From: Chloroflexi bacterium UBA4736 | Lineage (GTDB): Bacteria; Chloroflexota; Dormibacteria; Dormibacterales; Dormibacteraceae | Direction: 5' to 3' | DNA length: 50,874 nt | NCBI GenBank assembly: GCA_002404015.1 | Contig: DHIW01000087.1 | Span: 1 to 50,874 of the forward strand | Shown: piece by piece, positions 8,110-15,753 of the stretch | How the letters are laid out: every line of letters starts with the position of its first letter | How positions within the stretch are numbered: position 1 is the stretch's first letter | Translations under genes and position numbers: made by a program | The notes under the pieces: generated by a model | The model's input: the letters and a program-made list of their open reading frames with translations, nothing else | Database searches by the model: none | Told to the model about the DNA's origin: nothing

Positions 8110-8136
8110 CTTAAGGGCGGGTTATGGCTTGATTAA
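8110..8136 (-). promoter_or_regulatory. Pho box upstream of pstS
   Basis: Read on the minus strand, three half-sites TTAAT, ATAAC and TTAAG begin at 8136, 8125 and 8114, exactly 11 bp apart. This matches the known arrangement of TTAACA-like direct repeats bound by PhoP-type regulators in Gram-positive bacteria. The AT-rich repeats stand out from the surrounding GC-rich sequence. Confidence 0.72.
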
Positions 8137-8302
8137 GCTCCGCGTCGCACGAGTCCTGACCTAAAGGGAGCAGTCCGCGAGGAGCCGGCGAGCCGCCTTG
8201 TCCGGGTAACGCGGCACCTCGAAGGCGGCGAAAGGCGCGTTACCCGGGTTGTGCGCCCCTTCCGGCGCCGTCCGGCCGACCCCGGGACACTAGTCTTGGC
8301 GT

Positions 8303-9505
8303 ATGAGTACTGCGCCAGAGGCCGCCTCCCCGGTCGCCGGCCGCGTCGACCGCTCGCTCCGGGCCGCCGGTCCGATCCTGCGCATCCTGATGCAGCCTCG
8401 GGATCTCGCACACCCCGACGCTTGCGACTTCCTGGCGGGCAACCCCCAGGAGCTGGCCATGCCGGAATACGTCGCCGCCATCCAGCGGGCCCTCGTCCCC
8501 GACTCACCCTCCTACTACTCCTACGGTCCGCCCTTCGCGGAGGCCATCCGGGTCGTCGCCGGCGCGCTCGCCGAGCGGCTGGGGCTCGATCTCGACCCGG
8601 CCGACGTGTTCCTGACCCGGGGGGCCGCGTCCGGCCTCCAGCTGGCGATGCGGGCCGTGGTCGATCCCGGCGACGAGGTCGTCTTCATGTCGCCGCCGTG
8701 GTTCTTCTACGAGTCGATGCTGGCGGAGCAGCTCGCCGAGCCGGTCAGGGTGCTCCTCACGCGCGACGGCTTCGATCTCGACCTGCCGGCGCTCGAGCGC
8801 GCCCTGACGCCGAGGACGCGGGCGGTGGTCGTCAACACGCCCCACAACCCCAGCGGCCGGCTGCTTTCCGAGGAGCGGCTGCGCGGCCTCGCCGAGTTGT
8901 TGGAGCGTGCCTCGCGAAAGAACGGGCGGCGCATCTACCTGCTGAGCGACGAGGCCTACGCGCGGATCCTGTTCGACGGCCGCCGGATGATCACGCCGGC
9001 CCGCTTCTACCCGGCGACGTTCATGCTCCACTCCTATTCGAAGAGCCTGCTGGCGCCTTCGCAGCGAGCCGGCTACCTCGCCATGCCGCCGTCGATGCCG
9101 GATCGTGACCGGCTCCGGCCGGCCCTGATGATGCTCTCCCTGGCCGCCGGGGCCGTCCCGGACACGGCCATGCAGCGCGCCATGCCCGAGCTGGAGCGGA
9201 TGCTGATCGACCTACCCGCCATCGAACGCCGCCGCGACCGGATGGTGGCCGAGCTCCGGGCACAGGGGTACCAGCTCGAGTCACCGGAAGGCACCTTCTA
9301 CCTGATGCCGCGCAGCCCCATCCCGGACGCCGTCGAGTTCTGCGACTGGCTGGCCGAGCACCACGTGTTCGCGATGCCTGGCGAGGCGTTCGAGCTGCCC
9401 GGCTACATCCGGCTCTCGCTGACCGCCACGGATGCGATGGTCGAGCGCGCGCTCCCGATCTTCGGGGAGGCTATCCGGCTCTTCGCGCCGGCCGCGTCAG
9501 GCTAG
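8303..9505 (+). CDS. PLP-dependent aminotransferase, class I/II
   Basis: 400 aa, full length for fold-type I aminotransferases. Visible features are YYSYGPPFAEAIR in the N-terminal region, TRGAASGLQLAM before the cofactor site, VVVNTPHNPSGRLLSEE (substrate carboxylate region), SDEAYARILFDG (Asp contacting the pyridine N), the Schiff-base Lys in HSYSKSLLAPSQRAGYLA, and the substrate Arg in PGYIRLSLTATD. It transfers amino groups between an amino acid and a 2-oxoacid in the cytoplasm; the family includes aspartate/aromatic aminotransferases, but specificity is not readable. The ATG at 8303 gives the complete fold. It stands alone, divergent from pstS. Confidence 0.88.
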   Translation: MSTAPEAASPVAGRVDRSLRAAGPILRILMQPRDLAHPDACDFLAGNPQELAMPEYVAAIQRALVPDSPSYYSYGPPFAEAIRVVAGALAERLGLDLDPADVFLTRGAASGLQLAMRAVVDPGDEVVFMSPPWFFYESMLAEQLAEPVRVLLTRDGFDLDLPALERALTPRTRAVVVNTPHNPSGRLLSEERLRGLAELLERASRKNGRRIYLLSDEAYARILFDGRRMITPARFYPATFMLHSYSKSLLAPSQRAGYLAMPPSMPDRDRLRPALMMLSLAAGAVPDTAMQRAMPELERMLIDLPAIERRRDRMVAELRAQGYQLESPEGTFYLMPRSPIPDAVEFCDWLAEHHVFAMPGEAFELPGYIRLSLTATDAMVERALPIFGEAIRLFAPAASG

Positions 9506-9592
9506 GGGCTCGGCCGGGACGGGGTGGAGTGACCGCCGCTCGGCGGGCACGCTTGGCGGCGGCCAACACGGGGAAGCATTAGTGGCAAGCTC

Positions 9593-9808
9593 TTGGGTGA
9601 TTCTGTGACCATTCAGCCGGACGGCTTCGACATGGTGGCGGCCGCGCTGCGGGCGGACACCACCGATCTGCGCTCATTCCTCGGGGCGAACTGGCGGACG
9701 GCTCGCAAGTTCCGGAGAACTGAGATCGCGGAGGTCGGGTCCTCGACGGTGTTCATCCACCCATTCTGGTATTCGCGCTCCCACGACGACCTGTACAGTC
9801 TCCACTGA
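9593..9808 (+). CDS. Small protein of unknown function
   Basis: 71 aa from TTG, or 67 aa from the GTG at 9605. Not recognised. It is soluble and mixed in composition, with an N-terminal acidic helix (DGFDMVAAALRADTTDLRSFL) and a C-terminal aromatic stretch (FIHPFWYSRSHDD). The first 30 residues have the look of a conserved amphipathic helix; the rest is less convincing, so it may be the front end of a longer damaged gene. It is followed 54 bp later by a CPA1 antiporter gene that seems to lack its first helix. An overlapping minus-strand frame (9613-9858) was judged a shadow. Confidence 0.3.
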   Translation: MGDSVTIQPDGFDMVAAALRADTTDLRSFLGANWRTARKFRRTEIAEVGSSTVFIHPFWYSRSHDDLYSLH

Positions 9809-9862
9809 CGCTGTGATTCGGTAGGGCGCGCCGGGAAGTCTGGTCGGCAGGAGAGCATTCGC

Positions 9863-10978
9863 GTGCTTCGAGATCTGTCCCGGCGGACGGCAGGTTGGTG
9901 GCCGCCTTACCAGGTGGTCCTGGCCGCATTCGGGATCCTCATCGGTGTCCTCCCCGGCCTGCCCCATATCCAGCTCAGCCCGGACGTGATCCTGGCAGTC
10001 TTCGTCCCGGCGCTCGTCTTCGAGGGAGCCCTGAACCTGGACCTGGCAGCCCTCCGTCGCGTCGCCCTGCCGGTCGCATTGCTGGCCACCTTAGGCGTGG
10101 TGATGTCGATCGGCTGCATAGGGACACTCGCCCGCCTCGCGCTTGGCTTGCCCTGGCCGAGTGCGTTCCTGCTCGGCGCGATACTGAGCCCGACCGACCC
10201 GATCGCCGTCGTCGGGATCGTGAGACGGAGCGGTGCCCCGGCGCGCCTGGCTGCGCTGCTCGAGGGCGAGAGCCTCTTCAACGACGGGACCGGAGTCGCC
10301 GCGTTCACGGTCATCCTGGCTGCCGTCGCCACCGGTCATGTCTCGGCCGCCGCCGTCGGCCTGAACTTTGTGCTGGTGACGGTCGGCGGCGTGGCCGTCG
10401 GAATCGTGGTCGGGTTGCTTGGGGCGATCCTGGTGCGCATGACGACGCATGCGGCGACGGAGGTTGCCCTGACCCTCTGCGTGGCGTACGGAAGCTATGC
10501 GCTGGCGGCCGTCACAGGGGCCGGCGGCGTGATGGCGGTGGTGGCCGCCGGCGTCGCGATGGCGCGGGTGGGGACATGGGGCCGGCACACGGAGCGCTCC
10601 TGGGCCCGCCTCACGATCCTGCTCAACGTGGCGCTGTTCACGCTGATCGGGATCGGGCTCCCGGCCGCCGCGGTGCTGGGCGTCGCCGGCTCTGTGGTCG
10701 CGGGATTTCTGATCCTGATCGCGGCGCGCCTGGTGCCGGTGTACATGCTCGCATTCGGCATCTCGCAGCGATGGCGCCAGCTGCTCTGGTGGGGAGGCGT
10801 CAGGGGTGCGCTTTCGGTCGCGCTGGCCCTCGCCGCCTCGAATGTCGCTGCCGTGGACCGCTCCGTCCCTGTCATCGCTTACGGGGTGGTCGCCCTGTCG
10901 CTGCTTCTTCAGGGCGCGGCGGTCAGGCCCGCCGTCCGGCTGATGCGGCTGGGCAGCGCCCAGCCAGATCAGCCTTAA
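9863..10978 (+). CDS. CPA1-family Na+/H+ antiporter, first membrane helix probably missing
   Basis: 371 aa with about 10-11 hydrophobic segments. Diagnostic CPA1 motifs are present: VFVPALVFEGALN, GAILSPTDPIAVV with the functional Asp pair region, and LLEGESLFNDGTGVAAF. The protein exchanges monovalent cations for protons across the cytoplasmic membrane. CPA1 proteins usually begin with a hydrophobic helix before the PYQVVLAAFGILIG motif; here only a charged 14-residue segment (LRDLSRRTAGWW) precedes it. The GTG at 9863 was chosen as the only start before the conserved core. It may be a 5'-truncated gene. No long cytoplasmic regulatory tail is present. Confidence 0.8.
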   Translation: MLRDLSRRTAGWWPPYQVVLAAFGILIGVLPGLPHIQLSPDVILAVFVPALVFEGALNLDLAALRRVALPVALLATLGVVMSIGCIGTLARLALGLPWPSAFLLGAILSPTDPIAVVGIVRRSGAPARLAALLEGESLFNDGTGVAAFTVILAAVATGHVSAAAVGLNFVLVTVGGVAVGIVVGLLGAILVRMTTHAATEVALTLCVAYGSYALAAVTGAGGVMAVVAAGVAMARVGTWGRHTERSWARLTILLNVALFTLIGIGLPAAAVLGVAGSVVAGFLILIAARLVPVYMLAFGISQRWRQLLWWGGVRGALSVALALAASNVAAVDRSVPVIAYGVVALSLLLQGAAVRPAVRLMRLGSAQPDQP

Positions 10979-10993
10979 GGGTGTGTCCCGGAC

Positions 10994-11401
10994 TCAGCTA
11001 ATGGCGGCAGCCGTGTCGCCGCTCATGATGATCTTGGCCTCGGCCAGGGTCATGTCGCCTGCCGGCAGGATGACCGCTGATGGTGAGAGGTCGTCCTGTC
11101 CCAGCTTCTGGCCCTTCGTCCTCACGAACTCCAGCACCGCGCTCACAGAGGCGTTGAACGCGGCCTCGTCGCCGGCGCTGATGGCCGCCACCACCTTCTG
11201 ATCGTAGTCGTCCAGCGCGGCGTGGTCGGCCTCCGATATCCGGTACTGGTCCTCGCCCTGGATGCGGACCACGACCCCTCCCGAGGGCAGCGCCAGCTGC
11301 TGCTTCATGGCCGCCAGCTGCAGGTCGACGCTGGAATTGGTGCTGGCTGCCGCGAGCTGGCGGTCGATGTCGTCGATCAGGGCCGATGCGATGCGCGACA
11401 T
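10994..11401 (-). CDS. PspA C-terminal piece joined to a PspAA domain, 5' end missing
   Basis: 135 aa from the ATG at 11401. Residues about 9-38 (DIDRQLAAASTNSSVDLQLA, then AMKQQLA) resemble the C-terminal tail of actinobacterial PspA, the membrane-stress coiled-coil protein. From about residue 42 (VVVRIQGEDQYRISEADHAA) to the end the sequence matches the small PspA-associated PspAA domain, which is normally a separate gene just after pspA. Here both are in one frame. The long coiled coil of PspA is absent, and upstream lies the opposite-strand nitroreductase fragment, so the N-terminal 80 percent of pspA seems deleted. Assignment of the PspAA part is moderate. Confidence 0.55.
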   Translation of the reverse strand: MSRIASALIDDIDRQLAAASTNSSVDLQLAAMKQQLALPSGGVVVRIQGEDQYRISEADHAALDDYDQKVVAAISAGDEAAFNASVSAVLEFVRTKGQKLGQDDLSPSAVILPAGDMTLAEAKIIMSGDTAAAIS

Positions 11402-11819
11402 CCCGGGCGTCCTCCGCTGGTCGGGGAGCGCCAGCAATCGCCAGGACTGGGTCGCGGTGCTGGTCCGAGATCGGGAGTCCCTGAAGCGGCTGGCCGCGGT
11501 CGAGGGTTACGCCGGCCACCTGGCGGGGGCCGCGGCTGGGTTCGTCCTGATGATGGCCGGCGAGCGGCCCGAGCAGGACGCCTTTGACGAAGGCCGGCTC
11601 GCGGAACGCATCATGCTGTCGGCCGAGGCTCACGGTGTCGCGTCCTGCATCGGCTGGTTCAGGGACGCCGGCCGGGACGAGGCCAAGCGCATCCTCGGCG
11701 TGCCGCCCGACCGGATGGTGAGGACGGCGGTCTCGCTGGGCTACCCGGCCGAGGGCGCCCGGCGCGGTGGCCGCCGGAAGCCCCTCCAGGACTTCGTCCG
11801 AGAGGAGCGCTTCCCGTAG
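11391..11819 (+). pseudogene. Nitroreductase-family protein, N-terminal FMN-binding segment missing
   Basis: The open frame encodes 142 aa from an ATG at 11391. From WSGSASNRQDWVAVLVRDRE to the end it matches nitroreductase-fold flavoproteins, including AEAHGVASCIGWF and a C-terminal VREERFP. Such proteins begin with an N-terminal segment of about 35 residues containing RRSVRRF-type FMN contacts; it is missing here. The residues before RWSGSASNRQ come from antisense of the PspA fragment. The FMN site is therefore incomplete and the product is probably inactive. The junction is at about 11401-11415, where the two genes stand head to head. Confidence 0.65.
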
Positions 11820-11828
11820 GGGTCGCCG

Positions 11829-11963
11829 GTGCGCAAGCCTGGCGGCCTGCGTACGTTGTGCTGTCTGGCTGTGGGGCGCGAGCGCTACGTGGTGGTGGCG
11901 GCTGGCTTGATTTCGTGGGTTCTGGCTGCCTACGCGCTCCTCGTCATCGACCGCCTGCACTGA
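11829..11963 (+). CDS. Small single-helix membrane protein of unknown function
   Basis: 44 aa, GTG start, 9 bp after the nitroreductase stop. The product has a basic N-terminus (RKPGGLR), a Cys pair, and one hydrophobic helix VVVAAGLISWVLAAYALLVI near the C-terminus, ending DRLH. It ends before the hairpin at 12021-12050. No family is recognised. The hydrophobic helix and the clean position between a stop and a terminator support a real small membrane protein, but chance cannot be excluded. Confidence 0.42.
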   Translation: MRKPGGLRTLCCLAVGRERYVVVAAGLISWVLAAYALLVIDRLH

Positions 11964-12020
11964 GCAGGCGTGGTCGTGGCGGGCCGAACCGATTGCAGGT
12001 ACGCAAAATAGCGGGATTGA

Positions 12021-12050
12021 GAGAGGACCCGCGGGGCCGCGGGCCCTCTC
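12021..12050. terminator. Bidirectional terminator hairpin
   Basis: A 30-base inverted repeat (GAGAGGACCCGCGG to the mirrored arm ending CCCTCTC) with 13 of 14 pairs matched and a 2-base centre. It lies between the convergent + strand nitroreductase/small-protein unit and the - strand secreted protein. Confidence 0.7.
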
Positions 12051-12070
12051 AACCCTTCTGACAGGCCGTT

Positions 12071-12922
12071 CTAGTGCTGGTGGTTGTCCTCGTGCGGGAA
12101 CGCGAGGCCCACGCACTGGCCGCTGACATCGCCCTGGACCGTGTTCAAGGTGTTGCCGACTTGTACGGAGTCGCCAAGCTGAGGCGCCGGGTCGTTGCCT
12201 GAACAGCTCAGGTTGCCCTCGATGTTGTTGGTCGCGATCTCGTTGCCGTCCTCGTCCGCCTCCAGATTGTCGCGCCAGCTGAGGTCACTGGACAGGTCAT
12301 TGCGGAAGAACCCCGCCCAGCATGTCCGCAGGCCGCGGATCGAGACTCTGCCGCCGATGACGTTGTCCTCGTAGGTGGTGTAGGCCGGCGGCCCGTTCGG
12401 CCCGAGCGGCTGCGACGCGCATGTCACGCCGCCGCCGCCACCCTGCTGGGTGACGCTGCCGCCGATCCTGTTTCGGTGCAGCAGCACCATCATCGCGTCG
12501 CTGGCGATCAGGTTGTGCCCGATCGTGTCATTGGTCTGCATGCCGGGCGTACCGCCCGTATTGCCATTGGGGTCGTTGAAGCAGGGGAACGCGTTCGGTT
12601 CGCAGCCCAGGATGAGGATGCCGTCCCGCTGGACCCTTACGTCGCCACCCACCGTCAGGTTCGACCCGGAGAAGGCAGCGTTGAGCCCGCCGCCGGGCAG
12701 GATTGTCAGGTTGTGCTTCACCCTTACGTTCCCGGAGTCCAGCTGACAGAAGCCGCTGATCTCGAGCGAGTCGTACGTCCCGGGTGCGATCGAGGTGGGC
12801 GCCGTCGTCCCACCGTTGCACCTGGATAGGCCGGCGGCGGAAGCGGTGCCGGCGGTGACCGCGAAGACGGCGACCGCCAGACCTGCAGCCGCCAGGAAAC
12901 TCGGCAGTTTTCGGTTCAGCAT
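12071..12922 (-). CDS. Secreted beta-rich protein of unknown function
   Basis: 283 aa from the ATG at 12922; upstream codons in the frame do not form a signal. A Sec signal peptide (MLNRKLPSFLAAAGLAVAVF, cleavage near ASA-AGLS) leads to a mature domain rich in Gly, Asn and beta-strand patterns such as LTVGGDVRVQRDG, NLIASDAMMVLL and DNVIGGRVSIRG. The repeated pattern suggests a right-handed beta-helix or similar solenoid. Paired Cys residues (CNGG, FCQLDS, CEPNAFPCF, TCASQ, TCWAG, LSCSG, QCVG) suggest disulfides outside the cell. The C-terminus is His-rich (HEDNHQH). No catalytic motif is recognised; surface or extracellular role inferred. Confidence 0.7.
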   Translation of the reverse strand: MLNRKLPSFLAAAGLAVAVFAVTAGTASAAGLSRCNGGTTAPTSIAPGTYDSLEISGFCQLDSGNVRVKHNLTILPGGGLNAAFSGSNLTVGGDVRVQRDGILILGCEPNAFPCFNDPNGNTGGTPGMQTNDTIGHNLIASDAMMVLLHRNRIGGSVTQQGGGGGVTCASQPLGPNGPPAYTTYEDNVIGGRVSIRGLRTCWAGFFRNDLSSDLSWRDNLEADEDGNEIATNNIEGNLSCSGNDPAPQLGDSVQVGNTLNTVQGDVSGQCVGLAFPHEDNHQH

Positions 12923-13037
12923 GGTTCCACTCCCCAAACAGACCGCTGCCTTGCGGGTCCCTGCGCCCGCAGGATGGCGGCATTCAAGCACAGGCTCGGG
13001 AATCGGTCAACGACCTGTCCGCGCTGCGGGGCGAGGA

Positions 13038-14345
13038 CTACTCGAAAGCGGTCAGGTAGGGGCGCTCGGCCGCCCACATCTCGTCGAACATCCGGCTGAT
13101 CTCCTCGAGCGAGCAGACGGCCGCCGTCAGCGGATCCAGCATGAGGGCCAGGCGCGCCTTCTCGCGGTCCCTCTCTAGGAGCGCCTCGACGACGAGCTCG
13201 TGGACCGCCATGTGCGAGCGGTTCAGCGCGGCCAGCTGTTCCGGCAGCGCACCGAACCGACTGGGCTGGACGCCCTTGGCGTCGACCCGGCAGGCCACCT
13301 CGACGTTGCCGGCCGGGAGGTTCTCGATCGCGCCGTCGTTGCTGACGTTGCCGTGGATCTCGACCGGGCGGTCGAGCTCGATCGCCTCCACGATGTAGGA
13401 CGCGTACTCGTGGCTGCGGTCCAGGTCGAGAGGAACGTCATCGTTCAGCGTCGCGCGGATGTGGGCCGCGCCGGCTTCGCGCCACTGGGGCCAGTTGCGC
13501 GCGTAGAAGCCCGACTCCCCGCGATAGCCCGCCCGCGCGTACTTGGCGACCAGGTCGGGGCGCTTTCGAAAATACGGCACGTACTCTGAGAAGTGCCCGC
13601 TCGACTCGGTGACGAAGGCGCCCAGGTGCAGCATCACCTCGAACCTCACCGGATCCCGCTCGTAGATTTCTGGCTCGCGCGCGCGCTTACGCAGGCGCGG
13701 GTACATGTCCGTTCCGCGATGGGAGAGGGCCGTGAACCAGGCGTTGTGGTTGATCCCGGCGCACTTCCACTCCAGCTCGAGGTAGGGGACCTCCAGGAGA
13801 TCCGCCAGCAGCCTGGACGTTCCCTGCACGCTGTGACAGAGCCCGACCACGGACAGGTCCGTGATCCGCGCCGCAGCCAGCGTCAGGATCGACATCGGGT
13901 TGGTGTAGTTCATGACCACGGCGCCAGGGGCCAGCCGAGCAGTGTCCGACACGATCGCCAGCCAGTCGGGTCCGGTCCGGAGCGCCTTGAAGATGCCGCC
14001 CGGCCCGATGGTGTCGCCGATGCACTGGTCAACGCCGTACTTGAACGGGATCTCGTAATCGGGTTGGACGCAGTCGAGGCCCGCGACTTCGATCGAGTTG
14101 ACCAGGTAGTCGGTGCCCGGCAGCAGCTCCTCGCGATCGGTCGAAGTCACGACCTGCCATTCCTTGGCGGAGGCCTGGATCACCTTCTCCGAGATCCGCC
14201 GGGTCAGGTCGAGACGGTCGGCATCGATGTCGACAAGCGCGAAGGTCCCGCTGTCGAGCCCGGGGGTGGCGACGATGTCGGTGATGAGTCGAGCCGCGAA
14301 GACCGAGCTGCCGGCACCGATGAACGTGATCTTCGGATTGGCCAT
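13038..14345 (-). CDS. Glycoside hydrolase family 4 (NAD+/Mn2+-dependent alpha-glycosidase)
   Basis: 435 aa, full length for GH4. The N-terminal Rossmann fold has ITFIGAGSSVFAARLITDI; VMNYTNPMSILT, the metal-binding CHSVQGTS motif near residue 172 and GINHNAWFTA near 202 are the family signatures. GH4 enzymes cleave alpha-galactosides, alpha-glucosides or glucuronides by a redox mechanism needing NAD+ and Mn2+ in the cytoplasm. The sequence is closest in feel to the MelA/alpha-galactosidase branch, but the substrate is not certain. No sugar transporter adjoins it. It is divergent from a small membrane protein gene, and the intergenic region carries the CAGGAAAC motif oriented toward that neighbour. 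Confidence 0.9.
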   Translation of the reverse strand: MANPKITFIGAGSSVFAARLITDIVATPGLDSGTFALVDIDADRLDLTRRISEKVIQASAKEWQVVTSTDREELLPGTDYLVNSIEVAGLDCVQPDYEIPFKYGVDQCIGDTIGPGGIFKALRTGPDWLAIVSDTARLAPGAVVMNYTNPMSILTLAAARITDLSVVGLCHSVQGTSRLLADLLEVPYLELEWKCAGINHNAWFTALSHRGTDMYPRLRKRAREPEIYERDPVRFEVMLHLGAFVTESSGHFSEYVPYFRKRPDLVAKYARAGYRGESGFYARNWPQWREAGAAHIRATLNDDVPLDLDRSHEYASYIVEAIELDRPVEIHGNVSNDGAIENLPAGNVEVACRVDAKGVQPSRFGALPEQLAALNRSHMAVHELVVEALLERDREKARLALMLDPLTAAVCSLEEISRMFDEMWAAERPYLTAFE

Positions 14346-14398
14346 CGCCGGGCATCATAGGTGACCTCCGCCGCTGAGCCGTCCGGCCGGAGCGGTCT

Positions 14399-14413
14399 CA
14401 GGAAACCCTGAGG
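14399..14413 (+). promoter_or_regulatory. CAGGAAAC-type regulatory motif (copy 1)
   Basis: The sequence CAGGAAACCCTGAGG ends 35 bp before the ATG of the small membrane protein at 14449. It differs at one of 15 positions from the copy at 33731-33745. A second GGAAAC half-site starts at 14412, exactly 11 bp after the first at 14401, a spacing typical of OmpR-family regulator sites. Confidence 0.55.
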
Positions 14414-14448
14414 AAACTGCCAACCTCGCCTCAGGCTGGCGTCCCAGC

Positions 14449-14637
14449 ATGATCGCCATGGAGGACAGGTCTTTCGATCGCCGGAGGCGGCGCTATCCCG
14501 CCGCCGCCGTGGCGTCCGCCGCGGGCAGGGTGGCCACCAACACGTCCTGGCTGGCGCTGCTCGTGCTCTGCGCTGGGCTGATCGTGCTGCCGGTCATAGT
14601 GCTGATCGTCGGCATCGTGGCAGCGGCCAGCACTTAG
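14449..14637 (+). CDS. Small single-pass membrane protein
   Basis: 62 aa. An Arg-rich N-terminus (MEDRSFDRRRRRYPAAAVAS) precedes one long hydrophobic helix (SWLALLVLCAGLIVLPVIVL and on to AAAST). Predicted N-in, single helix. A second possible start is the Met three codons later. No family is recognised. The upstream CAGGAAAC motif is shared with the two-component system and AVSGGS-tailed proteins 17-22 kb away, which suggests a role in the same envelope response. Confidence 0.5.
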   Translation: MIAMEDRSFDRRRRRYPAAAVASAAGRVATNTSWLALLVLCAGLIVLPVIVLIVGIVAAAST

Positions 14638-14721
14638 CCCGGATCCACCGATCCACGGCGGCGCCTTGCCGCCCATGCTGTTTGTCTTCTTCGCTGATCG
14701 CACTAGCATACGAGGGCCTCC

Positions 14722-15696
14722 ATGAAGCTCGGAGTCCTGACCGCCCTTTTCGCCGACCGGCCGTTTGAGGAAGCGCTCGAGCTGGCCCGGTCTGCAGGGC
14801 TCGACTGTGTCGAGGTGGGGACGGGGAACTACCCCGGTGGGAGCCATTGCGACCTGGACCGCCTCTTGGCCTCAGCGAGCGAACGAGAGTCTTACCTGGA
14901 CGCGGTGACCAGCCGGGGCCTGGAGATCAGCGCCCTGTCCTGCCACGGCAACCCGCTCCACCCGCGCCCCGAGGTGGCCCAGGCCAGTCACGACGTATAC
15001 AGGCGCACGGTCGAGCTGGCCGAAAAGCTGGAGGTCCCGTGCGTCAACCTGTTCAGCGGCTGCCCGGGCGACTCCGACAGCGCCCTCCACCCCAACTGGG
15101 TCACGTGCGCCTGGCCGCCCGACTACGCCGAGCTACTGGAGTGGCAGTGGCGCGAGAAGGTGATCCCCTACTGGAAGGAGGAGGCGGCTTACGCCGGCGC
15201 CCACCGGATCCGGCTCGGGTTCGAGATGCACCCCGGATTCGTCGTCTACAACCCGGCCGGCCTGCTCCGCCTCCGCGAGGCCTGCGGCGAGGCCGTGGGG
15301 GCCAACTTCGACCCCAGCCACCTGTTCTGGCAGGGCATCGACGTGGAGACGGCGATCGCGGAGCTGGGCGCGGCCGGCGCCATCCATCACGTCCACGCCA
15401 AGGACACGGGCATCAATGCCCGCAACACCGCTCGCAACGGCGTCCTTGACACCACCCCGCTGGACCGCGTCGGGCAGAGGTCGTGGGTGTTCCGAACCGT
15501 CGGCTACGGACATGGGGAGTCGGAGTGGAAGCGGATCGTGAGCGCACTCCGGCTGGCGGGCTACGAAGGTGTGCTCTCGATCGAGCACGAGGACGCGCTG
15601 CTGTCGGTCGAGGAGGGCTTCCTGAGGGGCGTCGAGTTCCTGCGCCGGCTGGTGCCCACCGAACCGGCGGTCAGCGACGCCTGGTGGACGCGTTGA
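14722..15696 (+). CDS. Sugar phosphate isomerase/epimerase (xylose-isomerase-like TIM barrel)
   Basis: 324 aa. The start MKLGVLTALF and pattern of alternating strands and helices are those of AP-endonuclease-2/xylose-isomerase-like TIM barrels. Metal-ligand candidates include the Glu in LGFEMHPGF (near 168), the Asp and His in GANFDPSHLFWQG (near 195), the His in HHVHAKDTG (near 225) and the Glu in LSIEHEDALL near the end. These enzymes isomerise or epimerise sugars or inositol derivatives using a divalent metal in the cytoplasm. The conserved HAKD motif is typical of the group. The substrate is unknown; a role with a Gfo/Idh dehydrogenase would be usual, but none is adjacent. Confidence 0.87.
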   Translation: MKLGVLTALFADRPFEEALELARSAGLDCVEVGTGNYPGGSHCDLDRLLASASERESYLDAVTSRGLEISALSCHGNPLHPRPEVAQASHDVYRRTVELAEKLEVPCVNLFSGCPGDSDSALHPNWVTCAWPPDYAELLEWQWREKVIPYWKEEAAYAGAHRIRLGFEMHPGFVVYNPAGLLRLREACGEAVGANFDPSHLFWQGIDVETAIAELGAAGAIHHVHAKDTGINARNTARNGVLDTTPLDRVGQRSWVFRTVGYGHGESEWKRIVSALRLAGYEGVLSIEHEDALLSVEEGFLRGVEFLRRLVPTEPAVSDAWWTR

Positions 15697-15753
15697 AGCC
15701 GGTCGGCGGGGCCTGATCGGGGCGGCCGTCCCGCCTAAAGGTCCCGAAAAGGC

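Noticed and set aside
11858..12061. 67-codon plus-strand frame
   Set aside because: It runs through the terminator hairpin and has no hydrophobic or conserved pattern; the alternative frame at 11829-11963 is more convincing.
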